In this document: in pieces, positions 41,216 to 51,809 of the stretch
Numbering within the stretch: position 1 is the stretch's first letter
Layout: each line of letters opens with the position of its first letter
Source of the DNA: Anaeramoeba flamelloides
Taxonomy: Eukaryota; Metamonada; Anaeramoebidae
Assembly: GCA_027625915.1 (NCBI GenBank)
Contig: JANTQA010000029.1
Span: forward strand, 5,580,001-5,644,000
Length of the DNA stretch: 64,000 bases
Reading direction: 5' to 3'
Program-made: the position numbers and the translations under genes
Notes under the pieces: generated by a model
The model's input: the letters and a program-made list of their open reading frames with translations, nothing else
Database searches by the model: none
What the model was told of the DNA's origin: nothing

Positions 41216-41455
41216 TAAATTTTTGCCTATTTCTGTGCTTTTCCTCGATCCACAATTAACAAAAGAATAACAAGCCATTAATAAAATGAGAATTTATTCA
41301 AATCAAAGTAATTCAATTGGAAAATAACAGTAGATATTTCTCAAATTGATAGATTGAACAAATAATTCCATTTTAAAACGGAGTTCATATTGGAAAATGG
41401 AGGACAAAATAAATAGAAATAAAACAAATGAATAATTGTCAATACCCAGAATTTA

Positions 41456-43039
41456 TTACAATTTTTCCAATCGCTGCTTCTGTTGTTTCCTTTTTTTAAC
41501 CTTATCTAAGGTTTTGAAAAGCTGCTTATTTTTTTGGATAATTTGCAGTATTTCTAAAATCCTGGGTAACTCGCAATCTTTTTTCCAATTCTCAAAATTA
41601 AAGCGGCTGTTGTTTCTTTTTGTCGGATGGAACGGCTTCACTGGTATTGCGTTTCTTTGGTTACGAGAATATGAAAAAGGGGTGTCATCAACAATGATAA
41701 TCTTGTCCATCTCTCTGCCGAGTATTGAAAGGTCTTTCAGATACCCTTCGGGGAAATTTGAACAGGACTCTTGGTACAGGCGATGGCTTATCATTTTCTT
41801 TTCTGGATCTAAGCGATCTAAAATTGAATTTGCATAGTCCTTTAACGAGGCAGTAAAAACCACAACTTCAAACATTTGGGAGCACTTTAAGAGAAACTCG
41901 TCCAAGTGTGGCCTTTTTGTGACAAATACTTTCCAATTTTTGCCTTGATGTTTAAACTCAAACGAGAAATCATAGTTTTTGTTTTCCGCAAAGGAGCTCG
42001 AGATCAGTGTTTGGTCCAAGTCTAAGCATAGCGTAAATTTCCCTTTTTTGTCAAGACTTGGGAACGGCAAGAGTTTGGGTGGCTGAAAGGAATTGTTTTC
42101 ATCTTCCTTTTATTAGTTTTGTTTTGTGTGTGTTTTTTTTTTTGATGAATATTATAATTCAAAAAAGAAGAAAGAGAAGGGTTAGTCAAGTCAATTTAAA
42201 TCAAAGAATTCACCTGAAAAGGACGAAACACAATTCTTTTATGGTTTAAAAAAAAAGAGATTATTTGAGAGAAAAATGACAATTTTAGAAACCATTTCAA
42301 ATACCACTCTTCTTCAAAAAAAAATTATTTTTGAAGTAAGAGAGAAACAAAGTTAAATTTGATGAATTTTAAAAAAAAAAGATTGAGAAGTTCGAAAATT
42401 AAAACTTTTTCAAAATTTAAATTAACAAAAAAAACAAAGTTTAGAAATAAGAAAAATTGAAAATAGAAAACAGAGAACATCGAACATAGAACATAGAACA
42501 GAGGAAGAGAAAGAAAAAGAGAAAATGAAAGAGAAAAAGAAAGTCAAAGTACAAACATCGAGTGTAATAAACCAAGGGATCATGGTTTCTGTTTTTTGTT
42601 CTATTTGGGTTTGTATCTCTGGTTTTTTTTCTTCCAAAGTTTGGCAATTTCTCTTGTTTTTGCTTTCTCTTTCGCTTGTAAAATTATTTATTTTTTCAAT
42701 TTTTGCAACCTGTTCGAATGTTATTTGGAATGAAGCGAAATCAAACAATTTTATACTTTCAATATCATTTTGGATTTCCTCTTTATTTCCAAGACTTATT
42801 TCGGTCTCTTTTTTGAATTGGCTTTGGTTTGAATTACCCTTCTCTTTTGAATGTTTGTTTTCTTCAGTCTTGTTTGGATTCATGTTTGTTTTTTGGCAAT
42901 CCGTTTGGTTTTGATCAGCAAAGAAAAAGAATTGTGTTGGTTGACTCTTTGTGAGTGTGCGTCTTGATTTCGCTTTATTGGGTTTGGTCTCTGGCAATTC
43001 CGGATCACTCATAAAATTCCTTTTCTTAATGAGGGACAT
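41456..43039 (-). CDS. CTD-type small phosphatase (FCP1/SCP/Dullard-like, HAD superfamily), multi-exon
   Basis: The catalytic exon 42082-41456 starts after TTTCAG and reads PPKLLPFPSLDKKGKFTLCL, then the DLDQT signature (DxDxT nucleophile motif). Next come KRPHLDEFLL, VVVFTASLKDYANSILDRLD, HRLYQESC and the second acidic motif IIIVDDTP followed by NAIPVKPF, then a basic tail. The next exon upstream ends at 42214 with RIVFRPFQ / GTGAAT (phase 0). A further exon from ATG 43039 (or 43012) to about 42557 encodes a Lys/Glu/Gln-rich N-terminus; it ends near FITLD/GTTTGT. I could not match its phase to the middle exon, so a small exon may be missing. Family members dephosphorylate the RNA polymerase II CTD, Smads or lipin; the substrate here is unknown. 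Confidence 0.8.
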
Positions 43040-43093
43040 AAAAGTTTTATTTTTTTTTTTTTTATTTAAAAAAAGAGACTCAAATAAGACCAA

Positions 43094-43721
43094 AAAATAA
43101 CAAAAAATGAAGGAGTACAGTTAAAAATTTTTCTATTTTCTGATCACCATTTCTTGTGAATAAGTTGAATTGGTTTTAATTATTTTCAATTTTTATTAAC
43201 TTTTTTTCGTAAAGATCAAAAGATAAAATTTAATATTTCTAGCCACTTGGGAAAAGTATACTCATTCAAAATTAATCATTTTTGTTCAACTTTTTTGAGT
43301 GAAATATTTTATTAATTTGGGTTATTCCCATTTTTTTGTCATTTAAGGATGTATTTTGAAAACAAATTCCTCGAATGCATTACAAACGGGAACCTTTTTT
43401 TTTGGTTTCAGATGTTTATGATCATTTCTCCAAGATTAAAATGATATTATGGTTTTTTGAAAAAATTACAATTTTTTTGATTTTTCATTTTTTGTTCTTT
43501 TTTGAATACCCACTTATCAAATAGTAAAAATGAAGAGGATTATTGATTTATATTGAATTTTTAGTTCTTTTTTACATATAATAAACTGTAAGAAAAACTA
43601 ATTGCATAAATATCTTTTCTATATCAGTATGAAAAAAAAAAATTAAAAAAAAACAAGTTAGGAAATAATAGACTTTAATTCACCTTTCATCACTACTTTT
43701 TAAAATTTTCTATTTCAGATA
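43094..43721. other. spacer
   Basis: AT-rich sequence upstream of the phosphatase gene and left of the foldback element. Nothing recognised. Confidence 0.4.
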
Positions 43722-45327
43722 TTATCAAAATTCCAGAACTTTCTAATATCCGAGGCTATTGTATATATTGTTTTTAATAATACTGACTTTTTCTAAAGTC
43801 TACCAGCTGAGAAAAAAGGTGTTTTTTTTTGGGTTAAAAATCTATTTAAACATTGTCAGAGAATTTTTGTTTAATTTAACTTTGAGATATTTACTTTGAT
43901 ACATACTAACTAATAGTTTTGAAAAGTACGATACTCACCTAATAAAACTTAAATATGGTAAAAAAATCTCTAATGATAAATATTCTTTGTCTGGGGTTTC
44001 CACACTTTAAAAGAATCGAGTAAATTTAGGATTTTCCATTGTACTTTTAAACCATTGAAAAGGCTAACGAAAATTTATGTCAATTGTCTAGGTTTTCTGT
44101 TTTATATTGTAAACTCTATTGATTTTACAAATAAAAAAAAACTAAAGAAAACCCATACCAAGCTTTTCCAGACTTTTAAAAAAAAGAGACAAATCTTTGA
44201 TTTTACTGTATTATTTTAGTTTGTGGAAAAGTTAACAATGATTTTTTTGAATTTTTGAAATAACCAAAAATTAAATAAATTTTTGGTTTACTTCGTAAAG
44301 TAAAAAAACCTAAAAAAAGTCTTAGAGTTTTTTTTTTACTTTTGAGAATAAACTGAAAATTAATCAAAATTTTGGTTTATTACAAAAATTAAAAAAACCC
44401 TAACAGAGGTGTCTGCCAAGTGCCGTAGAGTGCCTAGATTTTCCAAAATTCAAAAGAATAGAGAAAAATTTTGATTTTACTCATTTTTTTTAAATTCTGG
44501 AAAACCTAACAGAAAAATATAAAAAAAAAAATATTTTTTCCAATTTAAAAGAATAAAGAAAAATCAAAGATTTTACTCATTTTTTTTAAATTCTGGAAAA
44601 GCTAGCGGCGGTTTTTTTAATTTTTGAAATGAGATGAAAAGTTATAAAATTTACTCTATATTTCCAAAAGTAAAAAAAACCTAACGGCACTTTTCTTGAG
44701 TTTTTTTTTTATTTTATATGTAAATCTATTGATTTTACAAATAAACACAAAACTCAAGAAAATCTAACGACGTTTTACCAGAATTTACAGAATATGATTA
44801 AATCAAGATATATGATTTTACCCAATTCTTTTAAAGTCTGGGAAATCTAACCAAATATCTTTCAAGTGTAATAAAGTGCCGAAGAGTGTCAGTCAAGTGC
44901 CTTCAAGTGCCTATGTTTTTTTTTAATAAGAAATTAAAAAAACCCTAACAGGGGTGTCTGCCAAGTGCCGTAGAGTACCTAGATTTTCCAAAATTCAAAA
45001 GAATAGAAAAAAAAAATTGATTTTACTCAATTCTATTGAATTCTGTAAAACCTATGACAAGACAATAATTAGTTTTCATTAGAGATTTTTTTTTTCAATT
45101 TCAGTTTTATTAGGTGAGTATCGTACTTTTCAAAACTATTAGTTAGTATGTATCAAAGTAAATATCTCAAAGTTAAATTAAACTAACATTCGTCCTTCTG
45201 TTTAAATAGAATTTTTTATCCCCAATATACCTTATTTTCCTCGATTAGAGTCTTCTAAAAAAAGTGGTTATTCTATCAACAATAAAGAAAATAGCCTCAT
45301 AAATTTGAAGTTCTGGAATTTTGATTA
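43722..45327. mobile_element. 1.6-kb foldback element with arms of about 220-230 bp
   Basis: 43722-43950 and 45108-45327 are reverse complements. The inner 75-80 bp are nearly perfect (ATATTTACTTTGATACATAC and AAAAGTACGATACTCACCTA on the left). The outer part is diverged but alignable (CAAAATTCCAGAACTT at the tip). The centre (about 43990-45060) is an array of smaller palindromes. No transposase is seen. It is probably a non-autonomous foldback transposon. Confidence 0.75.
43990..45060. repeat. palindromic hairpin array, cluster 2 (inside the foldback element)
   Basis: At least five family A units (TTTTCCAAAATTCAAAAGAA ... GATTTTACTCATTTTTTTTA ... TTCTGGAAAACC) alternate with family B units built on TTGAGTTTTCTATTT ... 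AATCTATTGATTTTACAAAT. A 26-28 bp string with TGTCTGCCAAGTGCCGTAGA is present twice, at about 44408 and 44956. Confidence 0.65.
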
Positions 45328-45564
45328 TATTGTGAATAAACTTTCAAATTAATGATAAAAGGTTACTGATCGTAGTAAAATTGTCTAAATTTTTTTTTTT
45401 TCATACTCGCACACTATTAAATAATTTTAGGAAAACAAAAAAATACTGTATAATTTGGTTCTGAAAACAAATAATTATGAAAAAAATATATTTAAAACGA
45501 AAAAGTAGGTAAAAATATACAACTTCTCCATAAAAATGCAAAGAATTACATTACTTATAAACCC

Positions 45565-46090
45565 TATTCCAAAAATTTTGACACACCCAAAATCAAAATA
45601 GGCAAAAAAAAAAAAACCCATTTTATTAAATTTTTCCAAACGTAATAGAAAAACACATTTAAGTTATATAGTTTTAATATTTTAATAAGTAATTATTTCC
45701 ATCCAAATAAAAGAAAAAAATATAAAATGAAAAAAAAAAAAATTTGTTGGTCTAAAATAATGAAACGAGCTCGACAAAAAATGTATTGGTAAATTTGTTG
45801 AAATTTAACCAACAATTGTAGATCGATCAAATGATAAGATACCCTCAACCAATTGAATGTCATTTTCCAATTTAACAAACTCAACACTAACCTTATATCA
45901 ACCATCCAAAAAAAATTTCACTGATCTAACCAAACAGATTACGTAACTACAAAAAACGAAATGAAAACAAATTAAGAAAAGACAAAAAATGAAATAGTTT
46001 GTAAAATCAAAAATATATTCCAAATTGAATATAAAGTGTAGTATTGATATTCTTTCAACAGTTTAAACTGTGTCCAAATTTTTGGGATTT
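45565..46090 (-). mobile_element. DNA-transposon-like element, family A, copy 2
   Basis: Ends TATTCCAAAAATTTTGACAC and GTGTCCAAATTTTTGGGATT. The interior is the reverse complement of 38797-39334 over nearly the whole length. Its right part (46025-46064) is exactly repeated inverted at 46420-46458 by the next, partial copy. Confidence 0.65.
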
Positions 46091-46409
46091 AGTTCAATTA
46101 CATTGCATGAAAAGATGTCAAAACATAGCTGTTATGCCATTTTAAGATATAAATTTGATTATTGTATCGGTGTGAATAAAGATCCAATTGAGTGATTTAA
46201 TGAAAATTTGAGCTAATAAATTAATCTTATTTTAAAAATATGTAATCCAAAAAGCTGAAATGTTTAATTCTTAATTTTGAGAGCATATATAAAAAACACA
46301 AAACCTATTATTTCAAATTTTCATTTGATTGTCTCACTTTTGGTACATTTTTTTTTTCTCTGTTTGTCGGGATTTCTATCTCAAGAATGAACCAAAATTT
46401 AAAAATTTA

Positions 46410-46735
46410 AACAAAATTAAAACTGTTGAAAGAATATCAATACTACACTTTATATTCAAGTTGCAAATAATTTTGATTTTAATAATATAGGAAAATCATT
46501 TATTAATCTTTTTGGTTTTTTGTTTTCATTTCATTTTTTGAATTACCTAACCTAAATAGCCGATTATCCAATCAATTTTTTTTTTTCGAACAGTTGATAT
46601 TCTGATTAAAGTTGAGTTTCTTTCAAAATACAAGAACTCAAATAAAATTAGTTGATAGTATCTAACCATTTGATCGATCGATAATTGTTAGTGAAATTTT
46701 AACAAATTATACTCTTACATTTTTTTTTACTTCTG
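46410..46735 (+). mobile_element. family A element, partial copy, opposite orientation
   Basis: It shares CTGTTGAAAGAATATCAATA (inverted relative to copy 2), TTTTGTTTTCATTTCATTTT, TATCTAACCATTTGATCGAT and TTGTTAGTGAAATTTTAACA with the other copies. The distal end is missing. Confidence 0.55.
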
Positions 46736-46739
46736 ATGA

Positions 46740-47060
46740 CTGTATCTATTAGAAACTCTTTGAATTAGAAGTCTCAACTTTAGTCACTTCAAAATTCCCT
46801 CTTTAAAAGATTAGATGAGCTTTCATCTAACCCTTAACAATAAATACAATGCATTTTTTTATTATCCTTCTTCAAATTTTTTGAAAACTAAACTTTGTTT
46901 AAAATTCTTCAAAAGGACTGTCTAATTATTTCTAGACACTCTTGTCTAGATACTCCAGAATTAAAGACACAAATTTAGTCAATTCAAAATTCTCTCTTTA
47001 ATAGATTAGATTTTAATTATTTTTTAAGCATTTAACCCTTAACAATAAATTCCTCTTACC
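46740..47060. repeat. direct repeat pair of about 85 bp
   Basis: Two units share TTCAAAATTC-CTCTTTAA-AGATTAGAT and end in AACCCTTAACAATAAAT (about 46770-46850 and 46960-47052). A related copy lies reversed at 28300-28400. Confidence 0.55.
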
Positions 47061-49417
47061 CCAAAGTTTTCTGAACAATAATTTATTCTTTTGATTGATA
47101 ATTATTTATTTTTTGGTTGCCGAGTATTGCTAAATTATAAATAATTCTTAACATTTGAATTAGTTAGTTATTCTAATTTAGTATTTCTCGAATAATTTAT
47201 TTAATAAGATTTTTTTTTCAAAAATTGAATTATGGAAGATCAAAAATTTTGAAGGTGAATTTACATTTTCTTTCAAATTAGGAAGATTATATCGTTAAGT
47301 AATTAATACCAAGTTAATTTAGGTAAGGTTTAATATTTAATTTTCTAAAAAGATCAAGAAAGTTCTTTTGTAATGTTTTTTTCTGAAAATTTTGAAATTT
47401 AGTTTGGTGTAAATTCATGAATTGTGTATTAATATAAAAAAAAAAAAAATGAAAAAAAAAATAAAATAGTAAAGAGAAACAAAATAAAAAATTAATTATT
47501 AAGTGATTAAACAACAAATTTTTCGCGATCATTAATTTTTAGTTTTTGTTCTTTTCATCATTATATGAAGACTTTTAATTTTTAAGAATATTAATAGAAA
47601 TAATAATTAAAGAGAAAATTTAAAAAAAAAGTAAATATTAGAAAAACAATTAACAAAACCTAAAATTTGGAAATAAATTAATTAGATTAAGGATTATTCA
47701 TATTTTATGTTCTGTGGGGATTGAAATACAAACGTTAACCAATAAAAATGATTTAAAAGAGTTTCAGTGAAACGAAGTCAAAAAATTGTAAATATTAGAT
47801 TTTCTAGCATGACTTTGATCAATAATAAAAAGATTGATTGATCGAAAAAATTTAATGAAATTTTTGATAAAACAAAGCAAACTAAAATCGATTAATTTTT
47901 TTTTTTTTTGATATTGTGCCTTTTTCTATTCAAATTATTTCAAGAATATAGGGGCACTTGGAGTAAACTATATGGGGATTGAAAATAATTTGCAGAGAAA
48001 AACACATCGAGGAAATTTTGGATTTTCAAACCTTTTCAAGGTGAATTTAGAATTTGGTTAATGAAAAAATGTTTTTAGACAAATGGAAAATTTTCCAAAA
48101 AAAAACTTTAAGGTGTTAGTAATTTTTAAAAATAAAATATAATCTTGTTAAGATCTTGAAAATTTTTTTTTTTGTAAGCTGTGTTTCTACTGATTAAATG
48201 GATGAGTTAACCTCATTTAAACAATTTATTGATTTGAGTCTCTTTTTTGAAATTCAAAATTTGCATGTTTTCAATATAAAACGAAAAAAAGTAACCTATT
48301 ATTTTGTTTAAGAATTAAGTTAATTCTTGAAAATGGGAAAACATATTTTTCATTTTATGTTGGAAAGTATTGATTTCGAAAGCAAATTTTTTATTTGGTT
48401 TCTATTTTTCTTTGATTAATATTTCAATTCAAATCTTAGCCAATAAAACTATTTGAAGTTTAGGTGGTTCAATAAATGAATATTTGGTAGAAGTATAACT
48501 ACAATTTATCAATTAAATTGAGATCTATTATGCAAAAAAATTTTTTTCTTTAATGTTTTGAAAAAGTTGTTTTCTGGTTTTCAAAAAATCAAAATAAAAA
48601 TTGCAAAAAAAATTGTAAAAAAATTTTTTTAACATTTTGTTTGGTCTTATTCACAAGAACCCTTATAACAATTCAAATCATTTTTGGCAGAAAAAAATTG
48701 ATTTTGAATTTTGAGGATAAAATTACAATATTCCTAAATATCTTCAAGAAAATTTTATTTTGTAAAATCGAATTTTATCTTAATACAAAAACAAAATTTC
48801 TTGGTAAAATACTTACATGACTTTAAAACTTTGATTATTATAACTATTCTTCTTAAAAAAATCCAATTATTTTTTAATCCGTTGAATATATCAATTTTTT
48901 GATTAACCAAAAGTTTTATCCGAAAAAAGAAAAAAAATATTTATATTAATATTACTGGTAACAAAGACTTGTTATAGTATAATAATGATTAAAATGGCAA
49001 CAAATGGGATAAAAACCTATTATAATGTGAGAAATAAAATGAATTTAATCGTTTTCTTTTTCAGAAAAAATTTAAAAAAAAAATTATTCTCACTAAACTA
49101 ATTTTCTTTTCTGGGTTTCTTTGTCGATCAGAATTTTTTGACACTTGGCATATACAAAATTTGTAAGTAGAGAATACCACCAATAACATATTTTATAATT
49201 TTGGCTTGTTGTCGTAGAAGACTGGTCCCTTTTATTTTTTTTTTTTATCATTATTGAAGAGAACAATAAATCTAAATTTTAAATTTGAATAAGAACTCGT
49301 GAACCAGTTTTCTTTTTAGTCAATAAACCAGCTTTTATTCATATAAAAAATTTGAGCAGACCATAAAATGTGAATAGTCCATAAATATCTTTAAAATTAA
49401 ATTAAAAAAGAGAAGAA
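47061..49417. other. spacer without recognisable gene
   Basis: AT-rich sequence 3' of the RRM gene. Short frames here are A/T-run translations. No repeat family could be assigned. Confidence 0.5.
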
Positions 49418-51035
49418 TTAGTTTACCCCATAAGCAATCTTCACATAAACAATTCTTCCACCAAGTTTACTTTCATTAAATTCCAATGCTTTGTCTCTAT
49501 TTTCAGTACTTTCAAATTCAACAAACCCAAATCCACGAGGCTTTCCATAAGGGTTTAAAACAACAAGAGAATTTTTTGGATTCAATTCTTTAAATGTTTC
49601 AATTAAATCTTGATCAGTCATCGAAAATGGGATATTTGTAATAAATATGGAATTTTTATGGAAATTTTTTGGTTGTGGTTTTGGATATATATTCTTTTTA
49701 TGGGGATAAAATACCCTTCTTTGGTTGGTATAATTATTTTCATTATAATAATATGGATTAAAATTATTAAACATTCTTTGTGTTGGGTAATACTGAAATC
49801 TTTCTTGTTGTTGCTGCTGCTGCTGCTGCTGTTGTTGTTCGAATTTCTGGGTTTGGTTATTATTCCAGATTTCTTTCTGGTGGTTTTCATTTTCTTTTTC
49901 ATTTCCGTTTCTATTTCCCTTTCCATTTCCATATTCATATTCATTTTCTTTTTCATTCCCGTTTCTATTTTCTTTTTCATTTTCATTTTCATTTTTCAGA
50001 TTATTGCCATCCATTCTTTGTTGTTGATAATTAACGTATTCATGAGAATTTTGATTACCTTCATAATTGTAATAAGGGGTTAATTGGTTTGGGTAATTAT
50101 AAAACAATTGGTTATCTTGTGGATCAAAAGTTAAACCCATTTGATAATAATTCATCATTTCATAATACTTTAGCGAATCATTATAAGACAAATTAAACAT
50201 TGGGAATGGTTGGTTCATTTCTCTCTAATAATTTTGAGATTGAAGACAAAAGAAAGAATATTTTCAGATCAAAAAAAGATCATTGTGTTGTGAGAAAGAA
50301 GATCAAAAAATAACAAAGAAGAAAAAAAGCATTTAAAAAAAAAAAGGGGGTTAAGTACATAAGGAACATAAATTTTTCTTTTTGAGTAGTTTTTGGAATA
50401 ATTGTAACTGTATTTAGGGTTTCTTCGTCTTTTTGCCTTGTTGGGATCAGCATATTCAACAATTATTTCTCTTCCATCAACCATTGTTTGATGCAGTTCT
50501 TTAATTGCTAAAGTTGCTTCTTCACCTGTAGACATTACAAGAAAACCATACCCTAAACTTCTTTCACCTCTTTTTACAATATTTACTGATTTACTAATGA
50601 TTTTTGATAGCGATTTTTGTTTTTATGTTTTGATTTTTTTTGAGAGAAGAAAATTGAAATAAAAAAAAAAAGAATAAAAGAATTATTTCAATTTTTTTAA
50701 CAATTAAAAGGATAGGCTTATTGTGATGAAAAGACAAACATTTCCCCATATTTACTAAATGCTTTAGTTAAAGAATCTTCTGTTGAATTAAAAGATATAT
50801 TTCCAATATAAAGTTTAGTTTTCGGCTCGCCATTTTTGGTTGTTTTGGTTTGTTGGTTTTGATTTTGAATTTGTTCTTGCTGATTATTATTTTGTGTTTT
50901 GTTTGTTGTGCCTTGATGGTTTTCATTTCTTTCTGCATCCTTTTTTGTTTCTTCTTTTTTTTCCTTTTTTTGTTGTATTTGGTCTGTTTGTTTCTTTGAG
51001 ATTTGATTTTTTTTCTCTTGTTTTTCTTTTTCCAT
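49418..51035 (-). CDS. two-RRM RNA-binding protein with polyGln linker (three exons)
   Basis: Exons 51035-50740, 50593-50359 and 50224-49418 join with GT-AG sites (GTTTGT/ATTAG and GTACTT/ATTAG) and consistent phases, giving about 445 residues. The N-terminus is Lys/Gln/Glu-rich. RRM1 (about 75-155) has RNP2 LYIGNI and RNP1 LGYGFLVM; the first intron splits it at KYGE-I-KSVNIV. The middle is Asn/Gln/Tyr-rich with NEKENRNGNEKE repeats and Gln12. RRM2 near the C-terminus has IFITNIPF and RGFGFVEF. The last intron could alternatively use GTTCCT two codons earlier. Such proteins bind RNA in splicing, export or stability; the specific role is unknown. Confidence 0.85.
49806..49842 (-). repeat. CAG/CAA trinucleotide repeat (polyGln)
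   Basis: On the minus strand CAA/CAG codons encode twelve Gln before ERFQYYP. The central CAG codons are consecutive and thus a candidate unstable tract. Confidence 0.85.
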
Positions 51036-51377
51036 TCACTTGTAAAAATCAGGAAAAAATGATCTTGGTTGATCTTTAGTTTTTTGATCATCTAAAATGT
51101 TTCAAAAGTTGAAAAAGATGAAAGGGCTTGTTGTGTCATTTCAAATTAAAGTTTTATGAAACAACTCAGGATTAAATCCTATTTATAAACTTTAGACTTT
51201 GTTTCATAATTTATGAGTCGGGAGATGATAAAGTTATATTAAATAAGTGTGATAAAACTCTTTTAAAAAGTGGATCTAAAATATAAACAAACTTATTTTA
51301 AACAAGTTTTTAAGCCACAATATAAACTTTTTGAAAAAGACTTGTACTCTAAAAACCACGAATATTAAAAATCTTAG

Positions 51378-51809
51378 GACAATTATTACGAGAAGATCCC
51401 AGTTTGAAAATTAAACTTAATGGGCTCGATAATAACGTTCCTGAAAATACACCTACAAACTTGGTTTTTAAAGACAAAATTAACCAATTAAGGGAGTAAG
51501 TACATTTTTCAAATTTTAAGTGTTATAATTTATACAAAACAGAATTTTTCAAACCATTTCTTGAAGGGACTAATCTCTTTCAAATTTTTTACCTAAATTT
51601 AATAGAGTTTGAGAAATTTTTTTGCCAATTAATTAGATTTGTAAGAACCCTGTTTATTTTCATATTAAACCTATTTCTTCATCAGGAATCCTTATTTAGA
51701 GATTGGCCAAAAAAAAAAAATAATAGAAACTAGTCCCTTAACCAAAAAAATTGCTATTTTAATAAAAATAAGAGTGTTGAATATATCCCAGTATAATATA
51801 TTTTCATAA
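51378..51809 (+). CDS. two exon-like blocks of an unrecognised gene
   Basis: Block 1, 51378-51495, lies between CTTAG and GTAAGT and reads QLLREDPSLKIKLNGLDNNV, then NLVFKDKINQLR. Block 2, from 51686 after ATCAG, continues in phase with NPYLEIGQKKKIIETSPLTK and stays open to TAA at 51807. The intron would be 190 bp. Splice sites on both sides fit and the codon usage looks coding. A start exon is not certain; an ATG at 51097 (MFQKLKKMKG) is one candidate. I do not recognise the product. It would be divergent from the RRM gene, sharing about 340 bp of upstream DNA. Confidence 0.4.

Noticed and set aside
41185-41278. THAP-type zinc finger in MACYSFVNCGSRKS
   Set aside because: Cys spacing and the missing His and Trp do not fit; the frame runs into a minisatellite.
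41436-41837. 133-codon plus frame opposite the phosphatase
   Set aside because: The opposite strand has the DxDxT and VDD motifs; this frame is a shadow.
42525-42914. 129-codon plus frame opposite the phosphatase N-terminal exon
   Set aside because: Hydrophobic translation of a purine-rich coding strand, with no signal or motif of its own.
49610-50083. long Phe/Ile-rich frames opposite the RRM gene
   Set aside because: Complement of the Asn/Glu/Gln-rich linker; no independent support.
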